Shown here piece after piece: positions 12,559-22,635 of a stretch of DNA of 64,000 nt. The notes beneath the pieces were generated by a model, which was not told where the DNA came from, made no database searches, and worked only from the letters and a program-made list of their open reading frames with translations. The position numbers and the translations under genes were made by a program. The DNA comes from Sorghum bicolor (Eukaryota; Streptophyta; Magnoliopsida; Poales; Poaceae): NCBI RefSeq assembly GCF_000003195.3, contig NC_012870.2, forward strand, positions 18,964,501 through 19,028,500, given 5' to 3'. Positions within the stretch are counted from its first letter, which is position 1; each line of letters starts with the position of its first letter.

Positions 12559-13002
12559 GGCCTTGTTTAGGCCCTGTTTAGATTGGAAATAAAAATTTTT
12601 TGGGTGTCACATCGGATATGTCGGAAGGATGTCGGAAGAGGTTTTTAGAAACTAATAAAAAAATAAATTACATAGCTCGTCAGGAAACTGCAAGACAAAT
12701 CTATTAAGCATAATTAATCTGTCATTAGCACATGCGAGTTACTGTAGCACTTAAGGCTAATCATAGAGTAACTAGGCTTAAAAGATTTGTCTCGCGATTT
12801 TCAACCGAACTGTGTAATTAGTTTATTTTTTAATATATATTTAATGTTTCATGCATGTGTCCAAAGATTTGATGGGATGGATGGAAAAATTTTTGGTGGA
12901 GAACTAAACAGGGCCTTAGTTCACCTCAAAAACTAAAAAATTTTCAACATTCCCTGTCACATCGAATCTTGCGGCACATGCATGAAGCATTAAATATAGA
13001 CA
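12559..13002. mobile_element. GGCCTTGTTTAG-family MITE, truncated and interrupted
   Basis: Only the first 11 bp are seen before a second MITE interrupts it at TTA. It resumes at 12919 with the usual interior (CACATCGAATCTTGCGGCA, CATGAAGCATTAAATATAGA) and breaks off near 13002, so the right end is missing. Confidence 0.75.
12570..12915. mobile_element. GGCCCTGTTTAG-family MITE (346 bp), nested
   Basis: GGCCCTGTTTAG at the left and CTAAACAGGGCC at the right; TTA repeated at 12567-12569 and 12916-12918. A second copy of this family is at 30714-31057, inserted at the same position of the same host MITE family. Confidence 0.85.
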
Positions 13003-13932
13003 TCAATCTCCGTAGAATTGTAAAAGTAGAAGGGGGCGTGAATGGCCCACTATTGCCGCAATGAAGCTCCTCCCCTGGGTGTAGTCTCTTCAACGAGTCG
13101 TTGATGTCCGAATTGCGTAGATCACAGATCCATTGTGTGATTCTAGATTCATAGTAGAGCTGTTGCATCCACAAAGACAAGTGCATCTCTCTTAGATTTG
13201 CTCTAGCTCACCAGCCCATGAAGAGTGGAAATGGAAACTAGGATGGCTGATCTAAACACGGAATCAAAGAAACCAGGAATCGGCTGTACGGCTGGCCCAT
13301 TCCGTACGCGTTGAGGCAAACATGCTTGGGAGCTGGGAGCCTGGGAATGGGACCAAAAGGCATGAAAAAGCTGGACGGCTTCTCCTCCATCGATCCCCCG
13401 TTGAAATTGACTGGTGGCCCTGCTATTACACGATTCACTCCACAACCTATGAATGACACCCCGCGGTGAGCTCAGTTGCTCCAAAGCATGTGGCGTGTTG
13501 GAGATCAGGGCCATGCAACCATGCCTCGCAGTTGAACGTACGTTTGGGTAGCAGAGCTGGATCACTGGATAAATTAAGCCCAAACCGGGTCTGGTCCGGC
13601 TTTGGCCGGCGGTGACCCCTCCCTCCCCGTGCGATGCGAGCACATTGAACGACACGAGCATGCAAGTAGCTATCTACGGTAGCATACCACCACACCTGCA
13701 TGCAGCGTCGCCATTGGCAGGTTGGTTTCAGTTTCACCACCGGTAGAGCAAGCCATTCAGCCATTCAGGGGGCCGGTTGCATCTCCCCATCCCCAAACGA
13801 AATGGAACGAACGCGGATGCAGGCCCTCAACTGCATTCAAAGCAGCGGGCAGGTGGGTGTTGGCAGCCCATGCACACACGCATTTATGCTGCGGCGCTGC
13901 GTCAAAATGAAAAGCTTTCTACTACTACCCTA
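13003..13932. other. Intergenic; nothing recognised
   Basis: Moderately GC-rich unique-looking sequence. Open frames occur on both strands but none shows a family I know. Confidence 0.5.
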
Positions 13933-14175
13933 GGCCTTGTTTAGTTCTCAAAAAATTTTGCAAAATTTTTTAGATTCTCCGTCACATCGAATCTTTAGAC
14001 GCATGTATGAAGTATTAAATATAGATGAAAATAAAAACTAATTACACAGTTTGATCGAAATTGACGAGACGAATCTTTTGAGTCTAGTTAGTCCATGATT
14101 GAACAATTTTTATCAAATACAAACGAAAGTGCTACAGTGTCGATTTTGCAGAATTTTTGGGAACTAAACAAGGCC
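13933..14175. mobile_element. GGCCTTGTTTAG-family MITE (243 bp)
   Basis: Perfect terminal pair GGCCTTGTTTAGTTC / GAACTAAACAAGGCC with CTA repeated on both sides. A typical full-length member of the most frequent repeat in this window. Confidence 0.9.
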
Positions 14176-14300
14176 CTACTTGTAGCCCAGTGAGGCGAGT
14201 ACCACGGCCGATGCAGTTACTGTGGCCTATGGCTGGCCTGAGGGTCAAGTGAATTCACAAGAATGGTCTCTCTCTCTCTGATCTCTGATGTTTATAGTTG

Positions 14301-14544
14301 GGCCTTTGTTTAGTTACCCAAAAATTTTGTAAAATTTTTCAGATTCCCCGTCACATCGAATCTTTAGACGTATGCATGGAGTATTAAATATAGACGAAAA
14401 TAAAAGCTAATTGCACAGTTTGGTCGGAATTGACGAGACGAATCTTTTAAGCCTAGTTAGTCCATAATTAGATAATATTTATCAAATACAAACGAAAATG
14501 ATACTATTCATATTTTGCAAAATTTTTTGGAAGTAAACTAGGCC
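14301..14544. mobile_element. GGCCTTGTTTAG-family MITE (244 bp)
   Basis: GGCCTTTGTTTAGTTA at the left and TAAACTAGGCC at the right, with the usual interior. The flanks TTG and TTA do not match perfectly, suggesting an older copy. Confidence 0.8.
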
Positions 14545-15110
14545 TTATTCCAATTCCAACTGAACTACTACTGCTCATCAGCTGATGGAATATGTACTGT
14601 TCTATATATTATTGATTGATTGGTTGAGGAATCCTCGGAAAAGGGATGAATTCGACAAGCCATTACTAGGAGAATCGAAGCACTGAATCAGGACTGCTCC
14701 CTGTTCTGCCGCCGGTTTCTCAACCCATCCTTTCCTGTTGGCAACCGTCTTCAGGCTTCAGGATCGGGCCATCGGGGAAGATGCATAATCAGCGGGCGGG
14801 GCTGCGGGCTGCGGGCTGCCCTCGCCTCTCATGGGCGGCTCCTCCGTCCATGGCAGGTTCGGAGAACCAAGAAATGTGCTTTCATGGCGGGATGATGGCG
14901 GCGTTTGTGCTGCGACAGCTGTTACACTATCTCGAGTCCCGACATGCTGTATTGTCCACTCGTACCTCGATTTGGCTCATGAAAAGTCCGCCGGCCGGTC
15001 GGTGGATTCCAATTTTGTTCGGGCAGCATGAATGTGTTGACGCTGCTACATATAACAAGCGGTGTAGTACGTAGTCTTATCATCGATGGTCTCTCTCAGA
15101 CTAAGGCTGC
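14545..15110. other. Intergenic; nothing recognised
   Basis: A GC-rich open stretch near 14781-15074 exists, but its translation matches no family I recognise and I see no splice context. Confidence 0.5.
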
Positions 15111-15356
15111 TATTTGTAAGTTTAATAATACAGCCCACTTGCTGGCTGAAAGATTTTCTACAGCTTTCTCCTAGTCCACCTATACAATAGTTAACTATTC
15201 ATTATTAATACATGGCCCACTTATTTCTCACAAAGTTTCTTGGTTTCCGTGCCTAAGCTGGCTGTAAGCTTACAGCCTGCTTCTTCTCTCTCTCCTCCCT
15301 TCTTTCCTCCACCTCAGCATTTAGCCAGCTTACAACCCACTATATAATACTTGCTC
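15111..15356. mobile_element. GAGCAAG-family MITE (about 246 bp)
   Basis: Ends in CAGCCAGCTTACA..ACTTGCTC followed by TTA. The left end is degenerate. Related copies are at 19338-19810 and 61181-62316, which have clean 3 bp duplications. Confidence 0.65.
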
Positions 15357-16106
15357 TTACATTACAACTTAAATTACCGTCCTGTTTTGGACTACTGAAC
15401 AGGCTCAACGTACATTGATTCAAGACTGTCGTATGTACTAGCGATCCAATAAAATCCATGCGTGTAGAGTCCAAACCACAGTAAAATTAAAGAACAAAAC
15501 GTGTTATAGCTAGTACACTCCGCCGCTGCAGTTGCACACGGGCTGCTGCCCATCGTCCCTACCGCATTTACCACGACTCGTTCTCATTTGCACATCAGAC
15601 CAGATCCCTGCAGCTATCTTCTACTCAGATCCGTGTATATATATATAGCCTCCGGTATCCATGGATCTGAAGGCACGTCGTAGTAACCACTACTGTAAGC
15701 ACTAACCACCACTGTAATGTGGCGTGGTGTGTAGCCGCAAGATCTGTCTGTCAGCTCCACGGGCTGTACTGCTCGTGGGGGCAGTGAAGTGAAGCTATTG
15801 CATGGTCTGCTGCAGGCTCGTGCAGTTGCGAGCTGTGGACGTAGAGGAGACGCCGGCCGGGGCAGACGCAGAGGGGTGGCTGGGGGCGGTTATGGAGCAA
15901 GGCAACGCTGCCCCTGCAACGGCAAAGCAAGTGCCGAATTACAGCGCCGACGGGTGTACTGTTGGGGACTAGCATTGCCGTCGCGCGACTCATCGGCGGC
16001 AGCAGCCAGCAGGCAGGCCTGTCCTCGACGGGCCGAGGACCAGAGGTGCGTCAGCCGAGAGAGCCCATGGAAGAGAGGGGCTCAGGCCTAGGTATACAGG
16101 TATACA
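15357..16106. other. Intergenic; nothing recognised
   Basis: Contains a GC-rich stretch at about 15780-16090 that is open in several frames. I recognise no protein family in it and do not call a gene. Confidence 0.45.
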
Positions 16107-17129
16107 AAGGGAAAAGGTCTACTTTTCCTCTCTCAACTTTTATGAAAGTTTATTTTTTCTTTCCAAACTTTTTAAACTGTGTATTTTATCTTCTTAGAGC
16201 GGTTTCGAATGCAGTTTTTCTACAGTGAATGATGGTTTTTGCTACCATAACGGTGATTTTGTCTTTTTCTTTTTAAATTATTTTGGTTGAATTTTTGAAA
16301 AATCATAGTAAATCACAGAAAAATCATAAAATGATAAATCTATTTTTTTGGACTCCACGTAAGTAGGTCTACATAGTAAACATATAATATGGTATGTTTT
16401 AGTACAAAATTTTTTATAAAGGTTTTGTCCTTTTCTTTTTTATTTATTTGGTTGAATCTTTAAAAAATCATAGTAAATCATAGGAAAAAATCATAAAATA
16501 TAAAATCTAATTTTTAGACTCCACATGAGTATATACACATAATGAACATATAATATATGTATGCTTTAGTCTGACAAAATAATTATAGAAGTTGCAGCTA
16601 TGAATTATTTAAATTAATTAGAGAAAAGCGAAGATCTAAAGCTACAACAACAAATTATACTAAAGCATACCATATTATATATTTACTGTGTAGTTATGCT
16701 CATGTGGAGTCTAACAGAATTAGATTTTATATTTTATGATTTTTATGTAATTTACTATGATTTTTCAAATATTTAGCCAAAATAAATAAAAAAAGAAAAA
16801 GACAAAACCTTTATAGCAAAAACTTAGTACTAAATCATACCATATTATATGTTCATTGTGTAGATCTACTTATGTGGAGTCCAACAGAATTGGATTTTAT
16901 ATTTTATATTTTTTCTATGATTTACTATGATTTTTCAAAAATTCAGCCGAAATACTTAAAAAATAAAAAGATAAAACCACCATTACTGTAGCAAAACCGT
17001 CTTTGAAATCGCTTCAGAGAGCTAAAATGCACGTTTTGAAAAGTTGACGAAGGCGGTTTGCCTAATTTTAGAGTTGAGGGAAAAACGGACTTTCGTAAAA
17101 GTTGGGGATGAAAATTAGACTTTTTCCTA
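16107..17129. repeat. Fold-back element: about 1 kb near-continuous inverted repeat
   Basis: The ends pair (AAAAGGTCTACTTTTC with the inverse of GAAAATTAGACTTTTTCC) and the pairing runs inward on both arms to an axis near 16,615. Each arm holds two tandem subunits with a shared core of 'GACTCCAC', 'CATATAATAT', 'AAAATCATAGTAAATCA' and 'TTTGTC' blocks. Outer pair: 16330-16440 with 16795-16880. Inner pair: 16441-16570 with 16660-16800. There is no coding capacity. The target duplication is not clear, so the superfamily is unknown (fold-back or Mutator-like MITE). Confidence 0.75.
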
Positions 17130-17133
17130 TGTA

Positions 17134-17375
17134 GGCCTTGTTTAGTTCACCCAAAAACCAAAAACTTTTCAAGATTCTCTGTCACGTCGAATCTTGCGGC
17201 ATATGCATGGAGTATTAAACATAGATGAAAACAAAAACTAATTGCACAGTTTACCTGTGAATCACGAGACGAATATTTTAAGCCTAGTTACTTTATGATT
17301 GGACAATGTTTGTCAAATAAAAACAAAATTGCTATAGTGTCTCGAACCAAAAATTTTTGAGAACTAACCAAGACC
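17134..17375. mobile_element. GGCCTTGTTTAG-family MITE (242 bp)
   Basis: GGCCTTGTTTAGTTCAC at the left, GAGAACTAACCAAGACC at the right, GTA repeated on both sides. It lies directly against the fold-back element. Confidence 0.85.
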
Positions 17376-17410
17376 GTAGAGCCCCTAGTGGGCCCAGCCC
17401 TTGGTACCTA

Positions 17411-17628
17411 CTCCCTCTGCCCTGTGGTACCCACTTTGCTATAAATTTGATTTAATTTATAAAAAAAATTATGTATTATATTTTTAAATAAATTTATTAA
17501 AAAATTAGATTCAAAGACCTTTCTAATGATACTAATTATATACCTTAATTGTTAATATTTTTAATATATATTTAGTCAAAGTTATTTCTCGAAAAACATA
17601 AACGGTAGATATTTATTGACAGAAAGAG
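17411..17628. mobile_element. Stowaway MITE (218 bp)
   Basis: CTCCCTCTGCCCTGTGG at the left, TTGACAGAAAGAG at the right, TA on both sides. The interior resembles the copy at 63678-63912. Confidence 0.8.
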
Positions 17629-17989
17629 TAAAGCTTACGTCAGCGCCACAAAGCCGAATGCAAAGAGCTGAAGAGGCGGAGTCACACACGGACTCATGGT
17701 GTGACAAAGTCGTCGGTCCGCCACAGACCCCGCTCGCTGCTCATGCAGAGACGGTACATATGAGGATCAACGAAAATGGGGCCGCGCACGGCAAGGCGGC
17801 GATGAGGCCCTAGCTGATCAATTCATCACTGCATCCGATCATCACTTCATCAATAATTAGGTCATCAGCTGATCAGACCCTAGTCCTTAGGTTTCTTTTT
17901 TTCCTTTGATCGTTTTTTATAATCCTTATTAATTATTTTGGACTTATAGTACTCGGTACTCATGTATAGGTGTTAGATTCTTATAATGT

Positions 17990-18720
17990 TACCTAAGAAA
18001 TATTCATCGAGGGCTAAAAAAAATAGAAAAAACTAAAAGGTCAATTTGTTGAATCTCAAAAAGGTGCTATATACATAAGTTTTCTTTTTCAGCTTCAAGC
18101 ATTGTTGTACCTGATGATAATCCTATAGATGCACTTGATATTGAAGAACAAGGGCACTAACAAGTTAATGCTAATTTAAATGAACAAGTTGATGCCAATG
18201 GTGATACTATAGAGAATGAAAATTTATAGTCTTCCACTCAACCTAAAAATTCAATTGATGATGTGCAAGAAGCTTCTATTCATGATGTCTCTGTCCTACA
18301 ACTTGGGGAAATCTTGATAATATATTGATTGAAAAGGAGCCGATGAGAGAATTGAATCTTAGTTTCCTGTAGATGCTTTTAATAGATGTTTTTCATATGC
18401 TTACTACTCCTAAAAGTTAAGCAATGAAGTGGTGGTTGATAGAAAATGGTTGGTTTACTCTAAATATGTGGATAATTTTTTTTTACTACAAATTATTCAA
18501 ATCAAGTTAGAGCAAAAGTTTGCTAGCACATGATGGATTGGGGGACTGGAGACATCTTCTTAGACTCAAGCAATATGAGAATAGTGTTGAGCATATAACA
18601 AACATGAATATTTGGAATGAATTTAGACTGAGTTTGAGCAAAAATAAAATAATTGATGATGATTTGTAACGAAAAATTGCAAAGAAGAGAGAGTATTTGA
18701 CTTGAGGAACAAGACGAGCG
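17990..18720 (+). pseudogene. Broken hAT-related TTF-type zinc-finger protein, N-terminal part
   Basis: Decayed gene of the plant hAT-related family with a TTF zinc finger (ZMYM1-like, DUF4371 proteins). Seen across frames: a start-like 'MLPKKYSSRAKK' near 17990, then 'VVPDDNPIDALDIEEQGH', 'ANLNEQVDANGDTIENE', then 'VVDRKWLVYSKYVDN', 'SKSLLAHDGLGDWRHLL', 'KQYENSVEHITNMNIWNE' and 'LSKNKIIDDDL'. The order matches the family, but stops and frameshifts interrupt it at least five times and the downstream transposase-like part is absent. It was probably domesticated-transposon sequence to begin with. The family name rests on the zinc-finger region text alone. Confidence 0.7.
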
Positions 18721-18838
18721 AGCGAGGAATTTCAAAGAAGAAAGGCCAACAGCCGAATCGGTGGAGCTGGGTGACAAATGGATAATAACTGTTACGTTGT
18801 TCCACTTGCTTCTACTCCTACTACGCCATTGCCGCAAG

Positions 18839-18986
18839 TAGGGGCGGAGCCTGGAAGTTAACTTTTTGAATGCGAGACGAGCCAACAATGTTGAATTTCT
18901 AAAATTTATTTGAATTTTAAAAATTTTAGTAGAAAATTCACGTAAGGGTCATGGGCCCCTATCCGACCCCCTTGTCTCTGCCACTG
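18839..18986. mobile_element. Probable small hAT element (about 148 bp)
   Basis: Starts TAGGGGCGGAGCC and ends CTCTGCCACTG, the same end style as the hAT elements at 2035 and 49481. The flanks GCCGCAAG and GCCAACAAG are a decayed match. Confidence 0.55.
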
Positions 18987-19073
18987 CCAACAAGCTAAGC
19001 TACCTAATAATGGCAATATACGTGCATTCGAACTGATAGGACTACTGTCTACTGGCAATAATTAATACAGTAA

Positions 19074-19317
19074 GGTCTTGTTTAAATCTAATTTTTTTTT
19101 TGAATTTTGATACTATAGTATTTTCATTTTTATTTGATAACGTTGTGCAATTATGGAGTAACTAGTCTTAAAAGATTCGTCTCATGATTTACAGACAAAC
19201 TGTGCAATTAATTTTTGTTTTCATATATATTTAATGCTCCATACATGTGCCGCAAGATTCGATGTGACGGAAAATCTTAAAAAGTTTTTTTGTTTTTGGG
19301 GTGAACTAAATAAGACC
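19074..19317. mobile_element. GGCCTTGTTTAG-family MITE, reverse orientation (244 bp)
   Basis: GGTCTTGTTTAAATC at the left, GAACTAAATAAGACC at the right, TAA repeated on both sides. Confidence 0.85.
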
Positions 19318-19337
19318 TAAGTGCATCTTCGAGCTAA

Positions 19338-19810
19338 GAGCAAGTATTGTAGCAGGCTGTAAGCCGGCTAAATGCTAAGATGGAGTGAAGAGAGTAAAAG
19401 CGAGTGTAAGCTTACAGCTGGTTCGACACAAAACCAAAAAAGTTTGTAAGGCCTTGTTTAGTTCCAAAAAATTTTGCAAAATTTTTCAGATTCTCCGTCA
19501 CATCGAATCTTTAGACACATGCATGACGTACTAAATATAGACGAAAATAAAAACTAATTGCATAGTTTGGTCGAAATTGACGAGACGAATCTTTTGAGCC
19601 TAGTTAGTGCATGATTGGACAATATTTGTCAAATACAAACGAAAATACTACAGTGACTGTTTTGCAAAATTTTTTGAAACTAAACAAGGCCTAAGACAGA
19701 CAAGTGAACCATATATTAATAGTAATGAGCTAACAATTATATGAGTTATCTGCAAGAAGACTGTAGAGTAACCTTACAGCCAGCAGCTGACTATATTATT
19801 AGTCTTACTC
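19338..19810. mobile_element. GAGCAAG-family MITE carrying a nested MITE
   Basis: Starts GAGCAAGTATTGTAG, ends AGTCTTACTC, with TAA repeated at 19335-19337 and 19811-19813. A 242 bp GGCCTTG MITE is inserted inside it. Confidence 0.75.
19450..19691. mobile_element. GGCCTTGTTTAG-family MITE (242 bp), nested
   Basis: Perfect ends GGCCTTGTTTAGTTCC / GAAACTAAACAAGGCC and TAA repeated at 19447-19449 and 19692-19694. Inserted in the GAGCAAG-family MITE. Confidence 0.92.
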
Positions 19811-19916
19811 TAATAACTACAGTAATACTCCACACATGCAGGAATATCCTACACCAGCCCCTTCTGCAATAATTGTTACAGTATATAGTACTGTACAGTA
19901 ACGGGCTCAGTACTCA

Positions 19917-20158
19917 GGCCTTGTTTAGATGCACCAAAAACCCAAAACTTTACAAGATTCCCCATCACATCGAATCTTGCGGCACATGCATGAAGCATTA
20001 AATATAGATAAAAATTATAACTAATTGCACAATTTACCTGTAAATCGCGAAACGAATCTTTTAAGCCTAGTTACTCTATAATTGGACAATATTTGTCAAA
20101 TAAAAACGAAAGTGCTACAGTGTCAAAATCCAAAAACTTTTTGCATCTAAACAAAGCC
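19917..20158. mobile_element. GGCCTTGTTTAG-family MITE (242 bp)
   Basis: GGCCTTGTTTAGATGCAC and GCATCTAAACAAAGCC ends with TCA repeated on both sides. Belongs to a subgroup ending in 'GATGCA' rather than 'GTTC'. Confidence 0.88.
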
Positions 20159-20779
20159 TCAGTACTCACACATAACTCATCGCCTCCCGCCCGCCCGAGC
20201 TGCCTCCTTCCCTCCCCGCCCCATCGCACTCACACGACCTTCATGGCAGCACGACAGATGGTCTTCTTGACCACCGTGAAAATAAGTGGGGATAGAAGGA
20301 CGGCGAAAACAGAAAATGTGTCAGGAATATATTCGGAGAGAAGTGAGAACTTGGAGAAGAGATGTGCCATGCCCCCCAAACGATACAAACTTTATATTTA
20401 TACCTAATTATAAATTGTAAAATTTTAAATTCACCGGTCCATCTGTATAGGATTATAATTTTTTATCTAATATTTAATCATAAAATTTTCAATCTGCCTA
20501 CTTTTTCTGTCCGCCCATAGTATATGACTGGCCAGGTCAGTTGAGTTCGAGTAGAATACAGAGTCCAATCCATTACTAAAATCCAACGATGCAACAAATT
20601 AATCGCGACAACAACGAACCCAGCTAATAAAAAAATTGTTGTGATAGAGAATTTGTAAATCTTTACCTAATATTTAATCATGAAAATTTTAGTCTGCCCA
20701 CTTTCTGACTGCCCATAAATAACAAATTACCTAATATTTAATCATAAAAATTTCTTTCTGTCCGCCCATAAATATTAAA

Positions 20780-20960
20780 TTAGGAAAAAAATTACGCAAG
20801 CCCGAGGGCTTCAACCTAACACCTGACGAATAACAAATTACCTAATATTTAATTATAAAAATTTCAATCTTTCCACCTTTTATGTCCGCCCATAAATAAC
20901 AAATTAAGAACAAAGATTACGCAAGCCCGAGGGCTTGAACCTAACACCCGACGAATCAAA
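20780..20960. repeat. Tandem repeat, about 125 bp period
   Basis: 'ACGCAAGCCCGAGGGCTT' followed by 'AACCTAACACC' occurs at 20793 and 20918, each preceded by 'CCGCCCATAAATA'. Partial copies of the AT-rich half extend upstream to about 20,460. Confidence 0.65.
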
Positions 20961-21300
20961 ATCTATCTAGATATAAATACTACAAAATCAAGAACATAAA
21001 TAAAACCTTTCTTTTCTTTTTTAATCCTCTAAAAAAATTGTAAGAGTTTGCGTAGGGCTAGCGGCGGGAGCGTCATGCTGGAGTGGTAGACAGGAAACCT
21101 ACGGTTAGGGCAGGATGTCGTGGGAGATTGGTGAGACAGTGATCCTGTGTGAAGCGTCGACTGTGGGTGCTAGAAGCCCAATGGAGAGGGCGGCAACTGA
21201 GGAGTGCATGAGGTAGTGGGACGCAAGCGAGAGCAGGATTGGAGGCGGCGCTGATAAGTAGGAGAAGGATCATGCAGTTTCGAACCATGTGATCCTTCTC

Positions 21301-21328
21301 CCGTAGCAACGCATAGGTATATTTTCTA
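21301..21328 (+). mobile_element. Helitron-like 3' terminus
   Basis: 'CGTAGCAACGCATAGGTA' leading into CTAG followed by T, the form of grass Helitron 3' ends. No matching 5' TC end was found, so the extent is unknown. Confidence 0.45.
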
Positions 21329-22635
21329 GTATATTTATAAATATAGTAAATAATATATTATTATATTAAAATAGTATAATAAAGAAAAATCTTCTTATAT
21401 TGATATCTCTTAGACAACAAATCATATAGAATATAATTTAAATAAAATATTTTGAAATATTAAAATTCGTTTGGCTACCACATTTGGATATATCTATTAT
21501 TTTTTATGGATTACTAAAATACTTACGTTTGATTATACTTCATAATTTATTGAACGTGTATTTAGCTAGCAATAATAATTCGGTGACCACCCTTTTTATT
21601 GTGAGTTGCAGTATACATGTAGAAACTTACGCACATGCACAGTGCATGTACACACACTTCTATGATTAAATACACATCCTACTCCACTACGAGCACTTTC
21701 GAAATACTAAGCTGGTAGATTTCAAGATTTATATGAGTACTACTATATGTGTGCCCTGTTGTTGACAAACAAGGTTACCTACCACGAGTATGTGCACTTT
21801 CAAAATGCTAAGAGGGTAGATTTCAATATTCATAAGTCATCACATGCGACCCTGGACACAGTCGTCTAATATATGCGAGTATATGGTTAAATCATAAATC
21901 TCTACCCCTAAAAAGCCGATACAGGGGACGTCAACACCGCTCCAAGATTTCTCTTCAACGTGCCCACACTCCACTCCCGAGGCCACCTCTCGCTCTCCCA
22001 AACGGCGCCAACAGCTAGCCCCTACGCCCTCACATCTCCTAAAGTCCTGATCCGTCTTTGACCAGCCAAGCCGTCTGCCATCAAGGGACTTTCCTGTTCT
22101 CCCAACTCTGACGCAGCATGCGCGACTGCGAAGAAGACGGTGACTCCCTGCCTGCCGTCGTCGGGGTCTGGCTCGTCCTTGGGCTTGGCGCGCGGCTGCG
22201 CCGCCTGTGCTGCGATCGTGCGGGGCCAGGAGGAGCGGCGGACGAGCAGGGCGACGCCATCGAGGGACTTCCCTGTTCTCCCAACTCCAACGCAGCACGC
22301 GTGACCACGGCACCCGTGCCGAAGAAGACGGTGACCCTCTGTTTGCCGTCGTCGGGGTCTGGCTCGTCCTTGGGCTTGGCGGCGAGCGGACGCGGCTGCG
22401 CCGCCTATGTCGTGGCCGCGCGGGGTGGGAGGAGCGGCGGACGAGCAGGGCGACACCGCAGCCGACCAGCACGGCGAGCGAGGTGGTGAGCAGCAGCAGT
22501 AGATGGCGGTTCTCCGCGAGCGAGGACGCCTAGTGCAACACGGCCCTGCCCTCGGGGTCAGCAGCGCCGCCGCCGTCGTCGGGTCCATCTCGTCCTTGTG
22601 CTTGGCGGCGAGTGGGCGCGACTGCGCTGCCTATG

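Larger units (their letters stand above)
20159..22077. other. Intergenic with short tandem repeats and one Helitron-like 3' end
   Basis: A unit of about 125 bp containing 'GCAAGCCCGAGGGCTT' and 'CCTAATATTTAAT' recurs between about 20,460 and 20,960. A Helitron-like terminus lies at 21301-21328. Around 21,690-21,835 a roughly 55 bp stretch with 'GGTAGATTTCAA' is present twice. No gene recognised. Confidence 0.5.

Noticed and set aside
14781..15074. GC-rich open frame as a small gene
   Set aside because: No recognisable domain, no splice partners, and an overlapping open frame of similar quality in another frame.
15789..16228. GC-rich open frames as a gene
   Set aside because: Open on both strands and several frames, low-complexity Arg/Gly/Ala text, no family; composition alone explains it.
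21840..22588. Long open frames on both strands at 21.8-22.6 kb as a new protein
   Set aside because: They are Arg/Pro-rich out-of-frame readings of the reductase-like repeats.
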